From contig NZ_LWHQ01000026.1 in the NCBI RefSeq assembly GCF_001653715.1, positions 1 to 64,000 on the forward strand: a stretch of DNA of 64,000 bases, written 5' to 3'. Position 1 is the stretch's first letter, and every line of letters begins with the position of its first letter. The translations under genes were made by a program, and so were the position numbers. Shown piece after piece: positions 47,417 to 55,641 of the stretch. The notes below the pieces were generated by a model that made no database searches, was not told the origin of the DNA, and saw only the letters and a list, made by a program, of their open reading frames with translations. The DNA comes from Methylobacterium platani. GTDB lineage: Bacteria; Pseudomonadota; Alphaproteobacteria; Rhizobiales; Beijerinckiaceae.

Positions 47417-48622
47417 ATGGACTTCACGCTCTCCCCCCGCATCGAGGAGTACCGCGCCCGCATCGCGGCCTTCGTCGAGAGCGAGATCCTGCCCGTCGAG
47501 GCCGACCGCGGCACCTGGGACGAGCACGAGAATATCGGCCCCGCGGCGCTCGCGGCTCTGCGCGCCAAGGCCAAGGCCGCCGGCCTTTGGTGCCTGCAGC
47601 TCAAGCCCGAGACCGGCGGCCAGGGCCTCGACAAGGTCGGCATGGCGGCCTGCTACACCGAGATGAACCGCTCGATCTTCGGGCCGGTGGTGTTCAACTC
47701 CGCCGCCCCCGACGACGGCAACATGATGGTGCTGGAAGCGCTCGGCACGCCCGAGCAGAAGGCGCGCTGGCTGGAGCCCATCGTCTCGGGCGCCGTGCGC
47801 TCGGCCTTCGCGATGACCGAGCCGCATCCCGGCGGCGGCTCCGACCCGTCGATGATCCGCACCCGCGCCGAGCGCCAGCCGGACGGCTCGTGGCGGATCA
47901 CCGGGCGCAAGTGGTACATCACCGGCGCCGAGGACGCGGCCCATTTCATCCTGATCGCCCGCACCTCGGACGATCCGCGCCACGGCCTCACCGCCTTCCT
48001 GTTCCACCGCGACCAGCCGGGCTGGGAGATCGTCCGCCGCATCCCGATCATGGGGCCGGAGGAGCATGGCGGCCATTGCGAGCTCGCCTTCGACGGGCTC
48101 ATCGTCAAGCCCGAGGACGTGCTCGGCGGCGAGGGCAAGGGTCTGAAGGTGACGCAGGTCCGCCTCGGCCCCGCCCGCCTGACCCACTGCATGCGCTGGC
48201 TCGGCCTCGCCGGCCGCTGCGTCGAGATCGCCCAGGAGTACGCGGCGGTCCGCGAGGGCTTCGGCATCCGCCTCGCCGACCGCGAGAGCGTGCAGCTGAT
48301 GCTCGGCGGGCTCGCCATGGACATCGAGATCGGCCGGCTCCTGGTGATGCGCGCCGCCTGGGAGCTCGACCAGGGCCGGTTCGCCCGGAAGGAGGTGTCG
48401 ATGGCCAAGGTCCACGTCGCCAACACCCTGCACCGGGCGGCCGATATCGGCATCCAGATCAACGGCGCCCGCGGCTATTCCAAGGACACGGTGCTGGAGT
48501 GGATCTACCGCTACGCCCGCCAGGCGCGGCTCGTCGACGGCGCCGACGAGGTCCACCGCATGGTGCTGAACCGCCACCTCGAATCGGAGGGGCGCGGCTT
48601 CTTCGCCTGGCCGGTCGCCTGA
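47417..48622 (+). CDS. Acyl-CoA dehydrogenase family protein
   Basis: This 401-aa flavoprotein dehydrogenates an acyl-CoA. It has the N-terminal helical domain, the middle beta domain (FAMTEPHPGGGSDPS, about 134-148; RKWYITGAEDA) and the C-terminal helical domain (GGLAMDIEIGRLL, GARGYSKDTVLEWIYR). It resembles the ACAD10/11-like branch rather than short-chain enzymes; substrate unknown. ATG at 47417 follows GGAGG. An esterase follows 90 bp downstream. Confidence 0.88.
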   Translation: MDFTLSPRIEEYRARIAAFVESEILPVEADRGTWDEHENIGPAALAALRAKAKAAGLWCLQLKPETGGQGLDKVGMAACYTEMNRSIFGPVVFNSAAPDDGNMMVLEALGTPEQKARWLEPIVSGAVRSAFAMTEPHPGGGSDPSMIRTRAERQPDGSWRITGRKWYITGAEDAAHFILIARTSDDPRHGLTAFLFHRDQPGWEIVRRIPIMGPEEHGGHCELAFDGLIVKPEDVLGGEGKGLKVTQVRLGPARLTHCMRWLGLAGRCVEIAQEYAAVREGFGIRLADRESVQLMLGGLAMDIEIGRLLVMRAAWELDQGRFARKEVSMAKVHVANTLHRAADIGIQINGARGYSKDTVLEWIYRYARQARLVDGADEVHRMVLNRHLESEGRGFFAWPVA

Positions 48623-48712
48623 GGCGCGCAGTCCGAGACCCGTTTCGGCGGGGAGCCGTCGAGGCTCCCCGCCTCGAATCCCCTTGCCCGCGCCCCCTTG
48701 CCCGAGCCCGCC

Positions 48713-49687
48713 ATGCCCGCCCTCCATCCCGACGTCCAGGCCCTGCTGGCGATGCTGCGCGCCGCCGACGCGCAGCCCCTCGAGACGCTGCCGCCCGAGG
48801 CGGCGCGGCGCAGCTACCTCGCCGGGCGCCGGGCGCTGCAGCCGCCGCCGGACGAGGTGGCGCAGATCCGCGACCTCGCGGCGCCCTCCCCCGCCGGGCC
48901 GGTGCCGCTCAGGCTCTATCGCGGCGAGGGCACGGCGCCGGAGGCGGCCCTGCCCTGCCTCGTCTACCTGCATGGCGGCGGCTGGGTGCTCGGCAACATC
49001 GAGTCGCACGACTGGGTCTGCCGGCGGCTCGCCAACCTGACGCGGGCCTGCATCGTCTCGGTCGATTATCGGCTGGCCCCCGAGCACCCCTTCCCGGCGG
49101 CGGTGGAGGATGCGGCGGCGGCGCTCGCCTTCGTGGCCGAGCGGGCGGAGGGCCTGGGCGTCGATCCGGGCCGGCTCGCGGTCGGCGGCGACAGCGCGGG
49201 CGGCAACCTCGCGGCGGTGCTGGCCCTGATGGGCCGCGACGGCACCCTGCCGCAGACCGCCATGCAGGTGCTGCTCTATCCTTCCGTCGATCTCGGGCTG
49301 ACCAGCGAGGGGTTCGAGCGCATCACCGCGGGCCAGCCGCTCACCGCCGGCACGATGCGCTACTTCGTCGACCACTACGCCCCCGAGCCGCGCGACCGGA
49401 CCGACTGGCGCGCCTCGCCGGCCCGGGCGGCGAGCCTCGCCGGGACGGCGCCGGCCCTGGTGCTGACCTGCGGCCACGACCCGCTCTGCGAGGAGGCGCG
49501 TCTCTACGCCCACCGCCTCGAGCGCGAGGGCGTGCCGGTCACCGCCCTCCACCTCTCCGACCAGACCCACGGCATCCTGACCATGAGCCGCCTGGTGCGG
49601 ACCTCCGCCACGGTGCTGTCCTTCGTGGCCGAGGCGCTCCTGGAGCGCTGGAGCCTCGGCGCGGAAGGCGGGCGCGGCGGGCGCTGA
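48713..49687 (+). CDS. Alpha/beta hydrolase, HSL-type esterase
   Basis: This 324-aa esterase/lipase has the hormone-sensitive-lipase signature HGGGWVLG (about 87-94), nucleophile elbow GDSAGGN (Ser, about 162), catalytic Asp in GHDPLCEE and His in DQTHGI (about 290). ATG at 48713 is preferred over a TTG five codons upstream. It follows the acyl-CoA dehydrogenase and may share its transcript. Confidence 0.88.
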   Translation: MPALHPDVQALLAMLRAADAQPLETLPPEAARRSYLAGRRALQPPPDEVAQIRDLAAPSPAGPVPLRLYRGEGTAPEAALPCLVYLHGGGWVLGNIESHDWVCRRLANLTRACIVSVDYRLAPEHPFPAAVEDAAAALAFVAERAEGLGVDPGRLAVGGDSAGGNLAAVLALMGRDGTLPQTAMQVLLYPSVDLGLTSEGFERITAGQPLTAGTMRYFVDHYAPEPRDRTDWRASPARAASLAGTAPALVLTCGHDPLCEEARLYAHRLEREGVPVTALHLSDQTHGILTMSRLVRTSATVLSFVAEALLERWSLGAEGGRGGR

Positions 49688-49689
49688 TC

Positions 49690-49737
49690 GCCCTCACGCC
49701 ATGAGCGCGGAGCGCCCTCACGCCATGAGCGCGGAGC
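49690..49737. repeat. 24-bp tandem duplication
   Basis: The 24-bp unit at 49690-49713 is repeated exactly at 49714-49737. It spans the stop codon (49718) of the minus-strand DUF4166 gene, so the gene's last codons now also occur just downstream of it. Probably a recent slippage event. Confidence 0.9.
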
Positions 49738-51415
49738 GCCCGGCCGGACCGGCCTCCGCCGCCGCGGGCGCCAGCGTCCCGCGATAAGCGACGATCAGCC
49801 CGACGAGCGGCGCCCGGACCGTGATGTCGAAAGCGAAGCGCCCGTCGCGCTCCGTCTCGACGCTCTCGCCCGACGGCAGGAGGAACCGCGGCATCGGCAC
49901 CCCGAGGAGCGACCATCGCCGGGGCACGAAGAGCAGGCGGTCCCCGTCATGCACGAGGGCGAGCGCGAAGGCGGCGATGCCGAACCGCTCGATCAGCAGG
50001 TAGCGGTCCCGGCCGGTCCCGGCCTCCTGGACCGACGCGAAGGTCTTGTTGCCGATCGTCCGGGTCCACCGCTCGCCCCCCGCCTCGGGAGCGAAGACGA
50101 CCTCGACGGGAACGTCCCGGCCCGGTTCCGGGAACCCGACCAGCCCGCAGACGAGGCGGGCGACGGGCCCGCTTCCCCGCCGCACGCGCGCCGAGCCGGT
50201 CCAGCGGCGCGATCCCGCCCCGTCGTGCAGGGCGCGGACCGGCGCGGGCAGCGCATCGAAGGCCGGGCCGAGCACGTCGCGGTAGAGCGTGCCGCCGCCG
50301 GTATCGTCCCGGAACCCGACGGTGATCGCGCGGCGCGCGAACACCGCCTCGTAATCGGCCAGTTCGAGGGCCCGGACCGCCGAGCGGGCACCGGCCGCCG
50401 GCCGCTCGCCGCGCACGCGCTTCCGGATCAGCGCCTCGATCGCCATCGAGGGGATCAGCGGGCCGTCGTCGCCCTCGGCGAGCAGGTGCCAGCTGCGGAC
50501 GACGTCGCGCCCCTCGGCGCGCCCGCGCACCGAGACGATCATGCCGCCGCGATGCTCGCCGAACCGCAGCCGGTTCAGCACCCCGTGGAAAAGCCTCGAG
50601 AACGGCGTGAGCGCCGGCAGGCCGAACCGCGCCCGCGCCCTGGCGAGGAGGTTGAGCACCCGGTGCAGGGCCTCGGGCAGAGGCCCGGCCCCCATCCAGA
50701 TGTCGGTCATCGCCGGATGCTCGGGCGGCAGCACCTGCAGGTCCGGCACGTCGACGAGCGAGAAACGCAGGCTGTGGAGCGGCAGGCGGCCCGGCACCGC
50801 GACGGTGAAGCGGCGGCTCTCGGTCAGGCCCCGGGCCTCGACCGGCCGGCCGCCGCGCCGCAGCCGCACCGGGCCGCCGGCATAGCCCAAAACCGCCCGC
50901 ATCACGTTGAGGCCGATCCCCGCATAGGGCGAGGGCGCGATGCCGCCCTCGACGGCCCGGATCTCCAGGGTCGAGGCCATCGCGCGCAGGACGGCGGCGG
51001 TCAGAACGGGAAAGGAGCTGACGCCCGACAGCACCGCGACGCCCGCCGCCTTCGCCGCCGCGTCGAACCGCGCGACGCCGAACACGAAATCCGCTCCGTC
51101 GGCGAAGTCGAGATAGTCGACGCGCGCCGCGATGCAGGCTTCGATCACGCGGTAGGGCTGGGGCCCGTAATCCTGGAATGGTCCCGAGGCATCGACCACC
51201 AGGTCCGGCCGGTGGGCGGCGAGCGCTGCGGCGATGTCGGCCCGGTCGAGGGCGAGGGGCTCGACCCGCGCCGCCCCGCGATGCGCGGCGCAGAAGGCCT
51301 GCGCCCGCGCCAGCGAGCGACCGGCGACGATGAGGTCGAGGCCGTCGACGTCCTGGAGCAGCCGGACCAGCCTGCCGCCGAAGACCCCGTAGCCGCCCAG
51401 GATCAGGACTCGCAT
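49718..51415 (-). CDS. Saccharopine-dehydrogenase-like NAD(P)-binding protein with DUF4166 domain
   Basis: This 565-aa protein has an N-terminal Rossmann domain (MRVLILGGYGVFGGRLV) and DASGPFQDYG, as in saccharopine-dehydrogenase-like reductases, and a C-terminal DUF4166 domain (about 380-550; LYRDVLGPAFDALPAPVRALH). True saccharopine activity is unlikely; the substrate is unknown. ATG at 51415. It lies 46 bp downstream of a DCC thiol protein gene on the same strand. Confidence 0.85.
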   Translation of the reverse strand: MRVLILGGYGVFGGRLVRLLQDVDGLDLIVAGRSLARAQAFCAAHRGAARVEPLALDRADIAAALAAHRPDLVVDASGPFQDYGPQPYRVIEACIAARVDYLDFADGADFVFGVARFDAAAKAAGVAVLSGVSSFPVLTAAVLRAMASTLEIRAVEGGIAPSPYAGIGLNVMRAVLGYAGGPVRLRRGGRPVEARGLTESRRFTVAVPGRLPLHSLRFSLVDVPDLQVLPPEHPAMTDIWMGAGPLPEALHRVLNLLARARARFGLPALTPFSRLFHGVLNRLRFGEHRGGMIVSVRGRAEGRDVVRSWHLLAEGDDGPLIPSMAIEALIRKRVRGERPAAGARSAVRALELADYEAVFARRAITVGFRDDTGGGTLYRDVLGPAFDALPAPVRALHDGAGSRRWTGSARVRRGSGPVARLVCGLVGFPEPGRDVPVEVVFAPEAGGERWTRTIGNKTFASVQEAGTGRDRYLLIERFGIAAFALALVHDGDRLLFVPRRWSLLGVPMPRFLLPSGESVETERDGRFAFDITVRAPLVGLIVAYRGTLAPAAAEAGPAGRSALMA

Positions 51416-51461
51416 CGACGGGTATCCCGGACGGAAGAGGGATTTTTCGGGGAATCGCCCG

Positions 51462-51884
51462 CTACAGGATGCGGTCGCGGTAGCGCTCGGGCGCGACCCA
51501 GCAGGTCTCGCGCCGGCCGAACAGCCGGTAGCGGTTCCGCGCGACGAACCGGTAGACGGGATCGCGCAGGATCGCCGGCACGATCCGCAGCAGCCGGGTG
51601 AGGCTCCAGGGAACCCCGAGCATCTCGTAGATGTGGAGGACCGCATCGCTGTCCCGGCGCATCCGGTCGCCCTCGACGACGAGCAGGCTCGCCGGATCGT
51701 CCGGGTCCAGGCCGTGGCGACGGAAGAGGGAGCGGCCGACCTCGCCCTGCATCGCGGCGAGGCGGAACCGCGCCGCGCGATCCCGTTCCAGCACGAACCG
51801 GGCATTGGCCGAGCACAGCACGCATTCGGCATCGAACAGGATGATGGGACCGGCGGACGCGGTCGCCGGGCGGGTCGTCGTCAT
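51462..51884 (-). CDS. DCC family (DUF393) thiol-disulfide oxidoreductase-like protein
   Basis: The 140-aa protein has the family motif DAECVLC (DxxCxxC, about 19-25) at the start of a thioredoxin-like fold, and the later segment SLTRLLRIVPAILRDPVYRFVARNRYRLFG. Redox or metal roles have been proposed but are not established. It precedes the DUF4166 gene by 46 bp; the pairing suggests one pathway. Confidence 0.88.
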   Translation of the reverse strand: MTTTRPATASAGPIILFDAECVLCSANARFVLERDRAARFRLAAMQGEVGRSLFRRHGLDPDDPASLLVVEGDRMRRDSDAVLHIYEMLGVPWSLTRLLRIVPAILRDPVYRFVARNRYRLFGRRETCWVAPERYRDRIL

Positions 51885-51942
51885 GCGCGGGATCGTAGCC
51901 GGGCCGCCCTGCGCGAGGGAAGCCCGTGCGACGATCCGGGGT

Positions 51943-52296
51943 TCATTCCACCTTGGGGCGAGCGCGCTTCGCCGACGACTTGGCTGCGGGCTTGGCTGCG
52001 GGGTCGGCCGCGGGCTTGGCCTCGGACTTGCGGCGAGGCTTTGCCGCCGGCTCGGCCGCCGCCTCGGGCTCGGAGGCCGGGACTGGGACCGGGTCGGGTG
52101 CCTTCGCTTCGCGGGTGATCATCTCCACCATGCTCTGCGGCAGGCGGACGAAGTGGCCGGTGCCGTGGCCGGACCGGTCGAGGATCTCGGCGAAGACGGG
52201 CTTGTGCGGCTCGTGCCCGGCCTCGCCCAGCGCGCAGGGGCGGCGCGGCAGGGCGCTCAGCTTCGCGGCGAGTTCCTTCGGCACCAGTGCGTTCAC
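51943..52296 (-). CDS. Hypothetical protein with Lys/Ala/Pro-rich tail
   Basis: This 117-aa protein is not recognised. The N-terminal 65 residues look folded (ALVPKELAAKLSALP, KPVFAEILDRSGHGTGHFVRLPQSM); the rest is a Lys/Ala/Pro tail similar in composition to histone-like or DNA-binding tails. A GTG at 52296 has GGGAGGGT upstream and is preferred to a start at 52344. It may be translated with the COG0523 GTPase gene located 50 bp upstream. Confidence 0.6.
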   Translation of the reverse strand: MNALVPKELAAKLSALPRRPCALGEAGHEPHKPVFAEILDRSGHGTGHFVRLPQSMVEMITREAKAPDPVPVPASEPEAAAEPAAKPRRKSEAKPAADPAAKPAAKSSAKRARPKVE

Positions 52297-52346
52297 GCAA
52301 CACCCTCCCGTCTGCCGGACAGAGCGGAGATGTAGGGCCCTCACGG

Positions 52347-53375
52347 TTAACGATCGGCTGCCGCGACGGCCTTCGCGCCCGTGACGGCCTCGGCGCCCGT
52401 GAAGGCCGCGTAGGAGCGGCGCAGCAGGGCGCCGTCGAGGTCGTGGCCGATCAGCACCAGGCGGGTGCGGGCCTCTCCCTCGGGCCAGGCGGGCAGGTGC
52501 CGGGGCGGGTGGACGAGGTGCTGCACGCCCTGGATCACCACCGGCGTCGCGGCGCCCGCGATCGCCACCAGACCCTTGAGGCGCAGGATCCGCGCGCCGT
52601 GCCGGTGGAGCAGCATGCCGAGCCAGAGTCCGAACCGGGTCCAGTCCACCGGCCCGCTCTCGATCAGCACCGCCCCGGCCGGGCCGTGCGGCACCGCCGG
52701 GACCTCGGCGCAGAGCCAGCGCCGGGCGCTCGCGGGCCCCGTCGGGTCGTCGGTGAGGAGGGCGGCCTCCGGCGCGTCGTCGAGGGTGAGGTCGGCGATC
52801 GGCGCCAGCGGGTTGAGCGCCGCGAGACGCCCGCGCAGGGACGCCGCGACGCCGGGCTCCGCGAGGTCGGTCTTCGACAGGACCAGCCGGTCGGCGCAGG
52901 CCGCCTGCCGCACCGCCTCCGGGTGGGCGTCGAGGGTGCGGGCGCCGTTCACCGCATCGACCACCGTGACGATGGCGGCGGTCGCGAAGGCGTGGCGCAG
53001 CACCGGGTCGGCCACCAGTGTGGCGACGGCCGGCCCCGGATCGGCGAGGCCGGTGGTCTCGATCACCACCCGGCGGAAATCCGGCACCAGGCCGCGGCGG
53101 CGGCGGTCGTGCAGGTCGATCAGGGCCGCCTTGAGGTCGCCGCGGATGCTGCAGCAGACGCAGCCGCCGCGCAGGAGCGCCACCTCGCCCTCGAGCGGCT
53201 CGACCAGCAGGTGGTCGAGGCCGACCTCGCCGAACTCGTTGATCAGCACCGCGGTGTCGCGCAGGTCCGGCCGGCGCAGCAGGCGGGCGAGCAACGCGGT
53301 CTTGCCGGCGCCGAGGAAGCCGGTGAGCAGGGTGACGGGGGTGGCCGCACCACGAGGCACCCCGCCGGGTGTCAC
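52347..53375 (-). CDS. COG0523 (CobW-like) metallochaperone GTPase
   Basis: This 342-aa G3E GTPase has Walker [12 protein letters not shown] (about 19-29), the metal-binding GCVCC motif (about 70-74) characteristic of COG0523 proteins, the Walker B/ETTGLADP segment and the SKTDLAEP (NKxD-like) base motif, then a CobW C-terminal domain. Such proteins deliver zinc or cobalt to client enzymes. The GTG start overlaps the stop of the CGLCG gene (GTGA, 53372-53375), implying coupling. The deacetylase gene just upstream is a plausible client. Confidence 0.9.
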   Translation of the reverse strand: MTPGGVPRGAATPVTLLTGFLGAGKTALLARLLRRPDLRDTAVLINEFGEVGLDHLLVEPLEGEVALLRGGCVCCSIRGDLKAALIDLHDRRRRGLVPDFRRVVIETTGLADPGPAVATLVADPVLRHAFATAAIVTVVDAVNGARTLDAHPEAVRQAACADRLVLSKTDLAEPGVAASLRGRLAALNPLAPIADLTLDDAPEAALLTDDPTGPASARRWLCAEVPAVPHGPAGAVLIESGPVDWTRFGLWLGMLLHRHGARILRLKGLVAIAGAATPVVIQGVQHLVHPPRHLPAWPEGEARTRLVLIGHDLDGALLRRSYAAFTGAEAVTGAKAVAAADR

Positions 53376-53665
53376 CGCGCCTCCAGGGCGGCGAGGATCG
53401 CGGGGTCGAGGGGATCGCACGACCGGCCGGAGAGCCGCTCCGCCGCCGGCCACAGGGTGCCGAGGTGGTCGACCACCGCGCTGCGCCCGGTGCGGCCCGA
53501 CAGGGTGTAGCGGTCGGCCCAGGCCGCGAGGCGCAGGCCGTAGAGCCCGAGCACCCGGTTGGCAGCCTCCGCCCGGGCCCGCCGCTCCGCCTGCGGCGGG
53601 CGGGTGCCGGCGACCCCGTCGCTCCAGTGGTCGGGCGCCCCGAAGGCGCCGCACAGCCCGCACAT
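53372..53665 (-). CDS. Small CGLCG-motif protein
   Basis: The 97-aa product starts [16 protein letters not shown], a Cys-x2-Cys near the N-terminus followed by a His, then an Arg-rich helix and [14 protein letters not shown]. The Cys pair could bind metal. I recall similar proteins next to CobW-like GTPases but no assigned function. It sits 8 nt downstream of the deacetylase and overlaps the GTPase start, the middle of a tight three-gene operon. Confidence 0.75.
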   Translation of the reverse strand: MCGLCGAFGAPDHWSDGVAGTRPPQAERRARAEAANRVLGLYGLRLAAWADRYTLSGRTGRSAVVDHLGTLWPAAERLSGRSCDPLDPAILAALEAR

Positions 53666-53673
53666 CGGCGCGC

Positions 53674-54573
53674 TCAGGATTGCGGCCGCGCCGTGCCCTC
53701 GAACGGGAAGCGCTTCGAAAAATCCTCGGCGATCGTCTCCATCGTCACGAAGCGCACGCCGTCATGGGCCTTGAAGTGCTGGAACAGGCGCTCGTGCATC
53801 TGCAGCACGTGCGGCTTGCCCGAGACGTCGGGGTGGATGGTGATCGGGAAGACGGCGTAGTCGTAATTGGCGTAGACCCAGTCGAACTGGTCGCGCCACA
53901 TCTCCTCGATGTCGCGCGGGTTGACGAAGCCGTGGCTGTTGGGCGCCGCCTTGACGAACATCATCGGCGGCAGGTCGTCGAGGGTCCAGGAGGCCGGGAT
54001 CTCGATCAGCCGGGTCTCGGTGCCGTGCTCGAACGGCCGCATCCAGGTCGAGGGGGCTTGAGAATAGTCGATCTTGGTCCAGCTCTCGCCCACCCGCACG
54101 TAGTAGGGGTGGTGGTCGTTGTGCATCAGCGAGTGGTCGTAGCGGATGCCCTTCTTCTGCAGGAGCTCGTTGGTCTTCGGCCCGAACTCCCACCAGGGCG
54201 CGACGTAGCCCCGGGGCGGTTGGCCGGCGAGGTCGGCGATGAGCCCGACGCACTTGTCGAAGATCGCCTCCTCCTGCTCGGGCGTCATCGCGATCGGGTT
54301 CTCGTGGCTGTAGCCGTGCATCCCGATCTCGTGGCCGGCCGCCGCCACGGCCTTCATCTCCTCGGGGAAGGTCTCGATCGAGTGGCCGGGGATGAACCAG
54401 GTCGTCTGGATGCCCCAGCGGGCGAACATCCGCAGGAGCCGCGGCGCGCCGACCTTGCCGGCGAACACGCCGCGGGAGATGTCGCAGGGACTGTCCTCGC
54501 CGCCGTAGGAGCCGAGCCAGCCCGCCACGGCGTCGACGTCGACGCCGTAGGACACGAAGATCTCTTTCGCCAC
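53674..54573 (-). CDS. Polysaccharide deacetylase family protein (HpPgdA/PuuE-like)
   Basis: This 299-aa metal-dependent deacetylase has a NodB-type fold: FGVDVDA-type Asp motif ([13 protein letters not shown], about 7-19), [18 protein letters not shown] (metal His pair) and APWWEFG. It groups with HpPgdA peptidoglycan deacetylase and PuuE-type allantoinase, which act on amides and are cytoplasmic or loosely attached; no signal peptide is present here. GTG at 54573 follows GGGGAGG. It leads the operon with the CGLCG protein and the COG0523 GTPase. Confidence 0.88.
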   Translation of the reverse strand: MAKEIFVSYGVDVDAVAGWLGSYGGEDSPCDISRGVFAGKVGAPRLLRMFARWGIQTTWFIPGHSIETFPEEMKAVAAAGHEIGMHGYSHENPIAMTPEQEEAIFDKCVGLIADLAGQPPRGYVAPWWEFGPKTNELLQKKGIRYDHSLMHNDHHPYYVRVGESWTKIDYSQAPSTWMRPFEHGTETRLIEIPASWTLDDLPPMMFVKAAPNSHGFVNPRDIEEMWRDQFDWVYANYDYAVFPITIHPDVSGKPHVLQMHERLFQHFKAHDGVRFVTMETIAEDFSKRFPFEGTARPQS

Positions 54574-54701
54574 GCCGGCCTCCCCGTCTGCCCGGCCATC
54601 TGACAACCGGCGGCGCTCCCGGGTCAAGCGTCGCCTGAGGCCCGGACGGCAACGAAACCGGTTGACCGCGCGGCGCCGATTCCCTAGAGCGTTGGCCCAC
54701 C

Positions 54702-54793
54702 GGAGACGTGGCCGAGCGGCTGAAGGCACTCGTTTGCTAAATGAGCAAGCCCCGAAAGGGGCTTCGAGGGTTCGAATCCCTCCGTCTCCGCCA
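54702..54793 (+). tRNA. tRNA-Ser (anticodon GCU)
   Basis: A class II tRNA with acceptor stem GGAGACG/CGTCTCC, anticodon loop reading GCT within CTCGTTTGCTAAATGAG, a long variable arm (AAGCCCCGAAAGGGGCTT) and T-loop GTTCGAATC; 3' CCA is encoded. It is a frequent integration site for genomic islands, and a truncated integrase follows 108 bp downstream. Confidence 0.97.
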
Positions 54794-54900
54794 TTCTAAG
54801 TCATTGAAAGAATTGAGCTTTCTGCCAGGCGGCTGACCCCCGACGTCACAGTGCCCCGTCACAGCCCGGACCGCGGTCCAGGCTCCGGTTCGGGGTGCCC

Positions 54901-55275
54901 ATGTACGTCGTCGGGCGCGGCGACCGTTGGTGGTTTCGTCAGGCCATTCCCGTAGACCTCGTGGACGTGCTCGGCATCGCCGAGGTCCGCGGGTCGTTGC
55001 GCACCCGCAGCGTCCGCGAGGCGCGACGGAGGGCGCTTGAGGTGCTGGTCAGGGTCGAGGAGGTCTACGCCGTCCTGCGGTCCGAGCGCCCGATGCGGCC
55101 GGCGCGCGACGTCGCCCTGGCGTTGCTGGACGAGGCTCTTCGGTCCGATTCAGGCACCGCCGCGACGTTCGAGAGGAGCGAGCAGCTTCTCCATGAAGCG
55201 GCCGGCGTCCTGCGCAGGACGGGCGACGGCGACCGCGCTGTGGGTCGAAGGACCGACGCCGCCGACTTGACCGGG
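54901..55275 (+). pseudogene. Truncated tyrosine-type integrase (N-terminal remnant)
   Basis: From ATG 54901 the product begins MYVVGRGDRWWFRQAIPVDL and continues with EVRGSLRTRSVREARRRALEVL, closely resembling the N-terminal (DUF6538-like) domain of phage/island tyrosine recombinases. The similarity ends near codon 110-125. No catalytic Arg/Tyr domain follows, and the frame runs on into sequence antisense to the T6SS genes. Its place just after tRNA-Ser suggests a decayed island integrase. The right boundary is approximate. Confidence 0.65.
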
Positions 55276-55462
55276 AACCCGGAGGCCGAACCCATTCCGC
55301 AGCTCAGGGCATGGTCCTGCTCTGCCATCTTCCCGGCCGCCGCCTGCCAGAGAGCAAGGGCGATCCATTCGTTCGTGGAGCGTTTGCGAGGCACTGCACC
55401 GACCCTCCTTCAGGGTTCGGAATGCCTGGAAACCTGCGCTCGGCGTGGATGGGTTTGGTGGA

Positions 55463-55627
55463 TCAGGGTCGAACCTTCACGCGCCGCACGTCGGCCCCCA
55501 GCAGAACCGTGTATTCCTCGTGCAACTCACCGACGGGTCCAGGGTCCCCCCTGGCGCGCGAGCGCAGCACGGTCCGGGCGATCACCGCGAGCAGATCCTC
55601 GAACCCGTCCGCCCCCAATCGAAGCAT
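55463..55627 (-). CDS. Small ORF at the distal end of the T6SS operon
   Basis: This 54-codon frame starts MLRLGADGFEDLLAVIART and ends LLGADVRRVKVRP. ATG 55627 lies 14 nt past the tssG stop, with AAGGCGG 2-8 nt before it, and third codon positions are GC-rich. No family is recognised. Position and ribosome site suggest co-translation with tssG. It could also be a decayed 5' fragment of a longer gene cut by island decay. Confidence 0.45.
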   Translation of the reverse strand: MLRLGADGFEDLLAVIARTVLRSRARGDPGPVGELHEEYTVLLGADVRRVKVRP

Positions 55628-55641
55628 TCCGCCTTAGCCCA

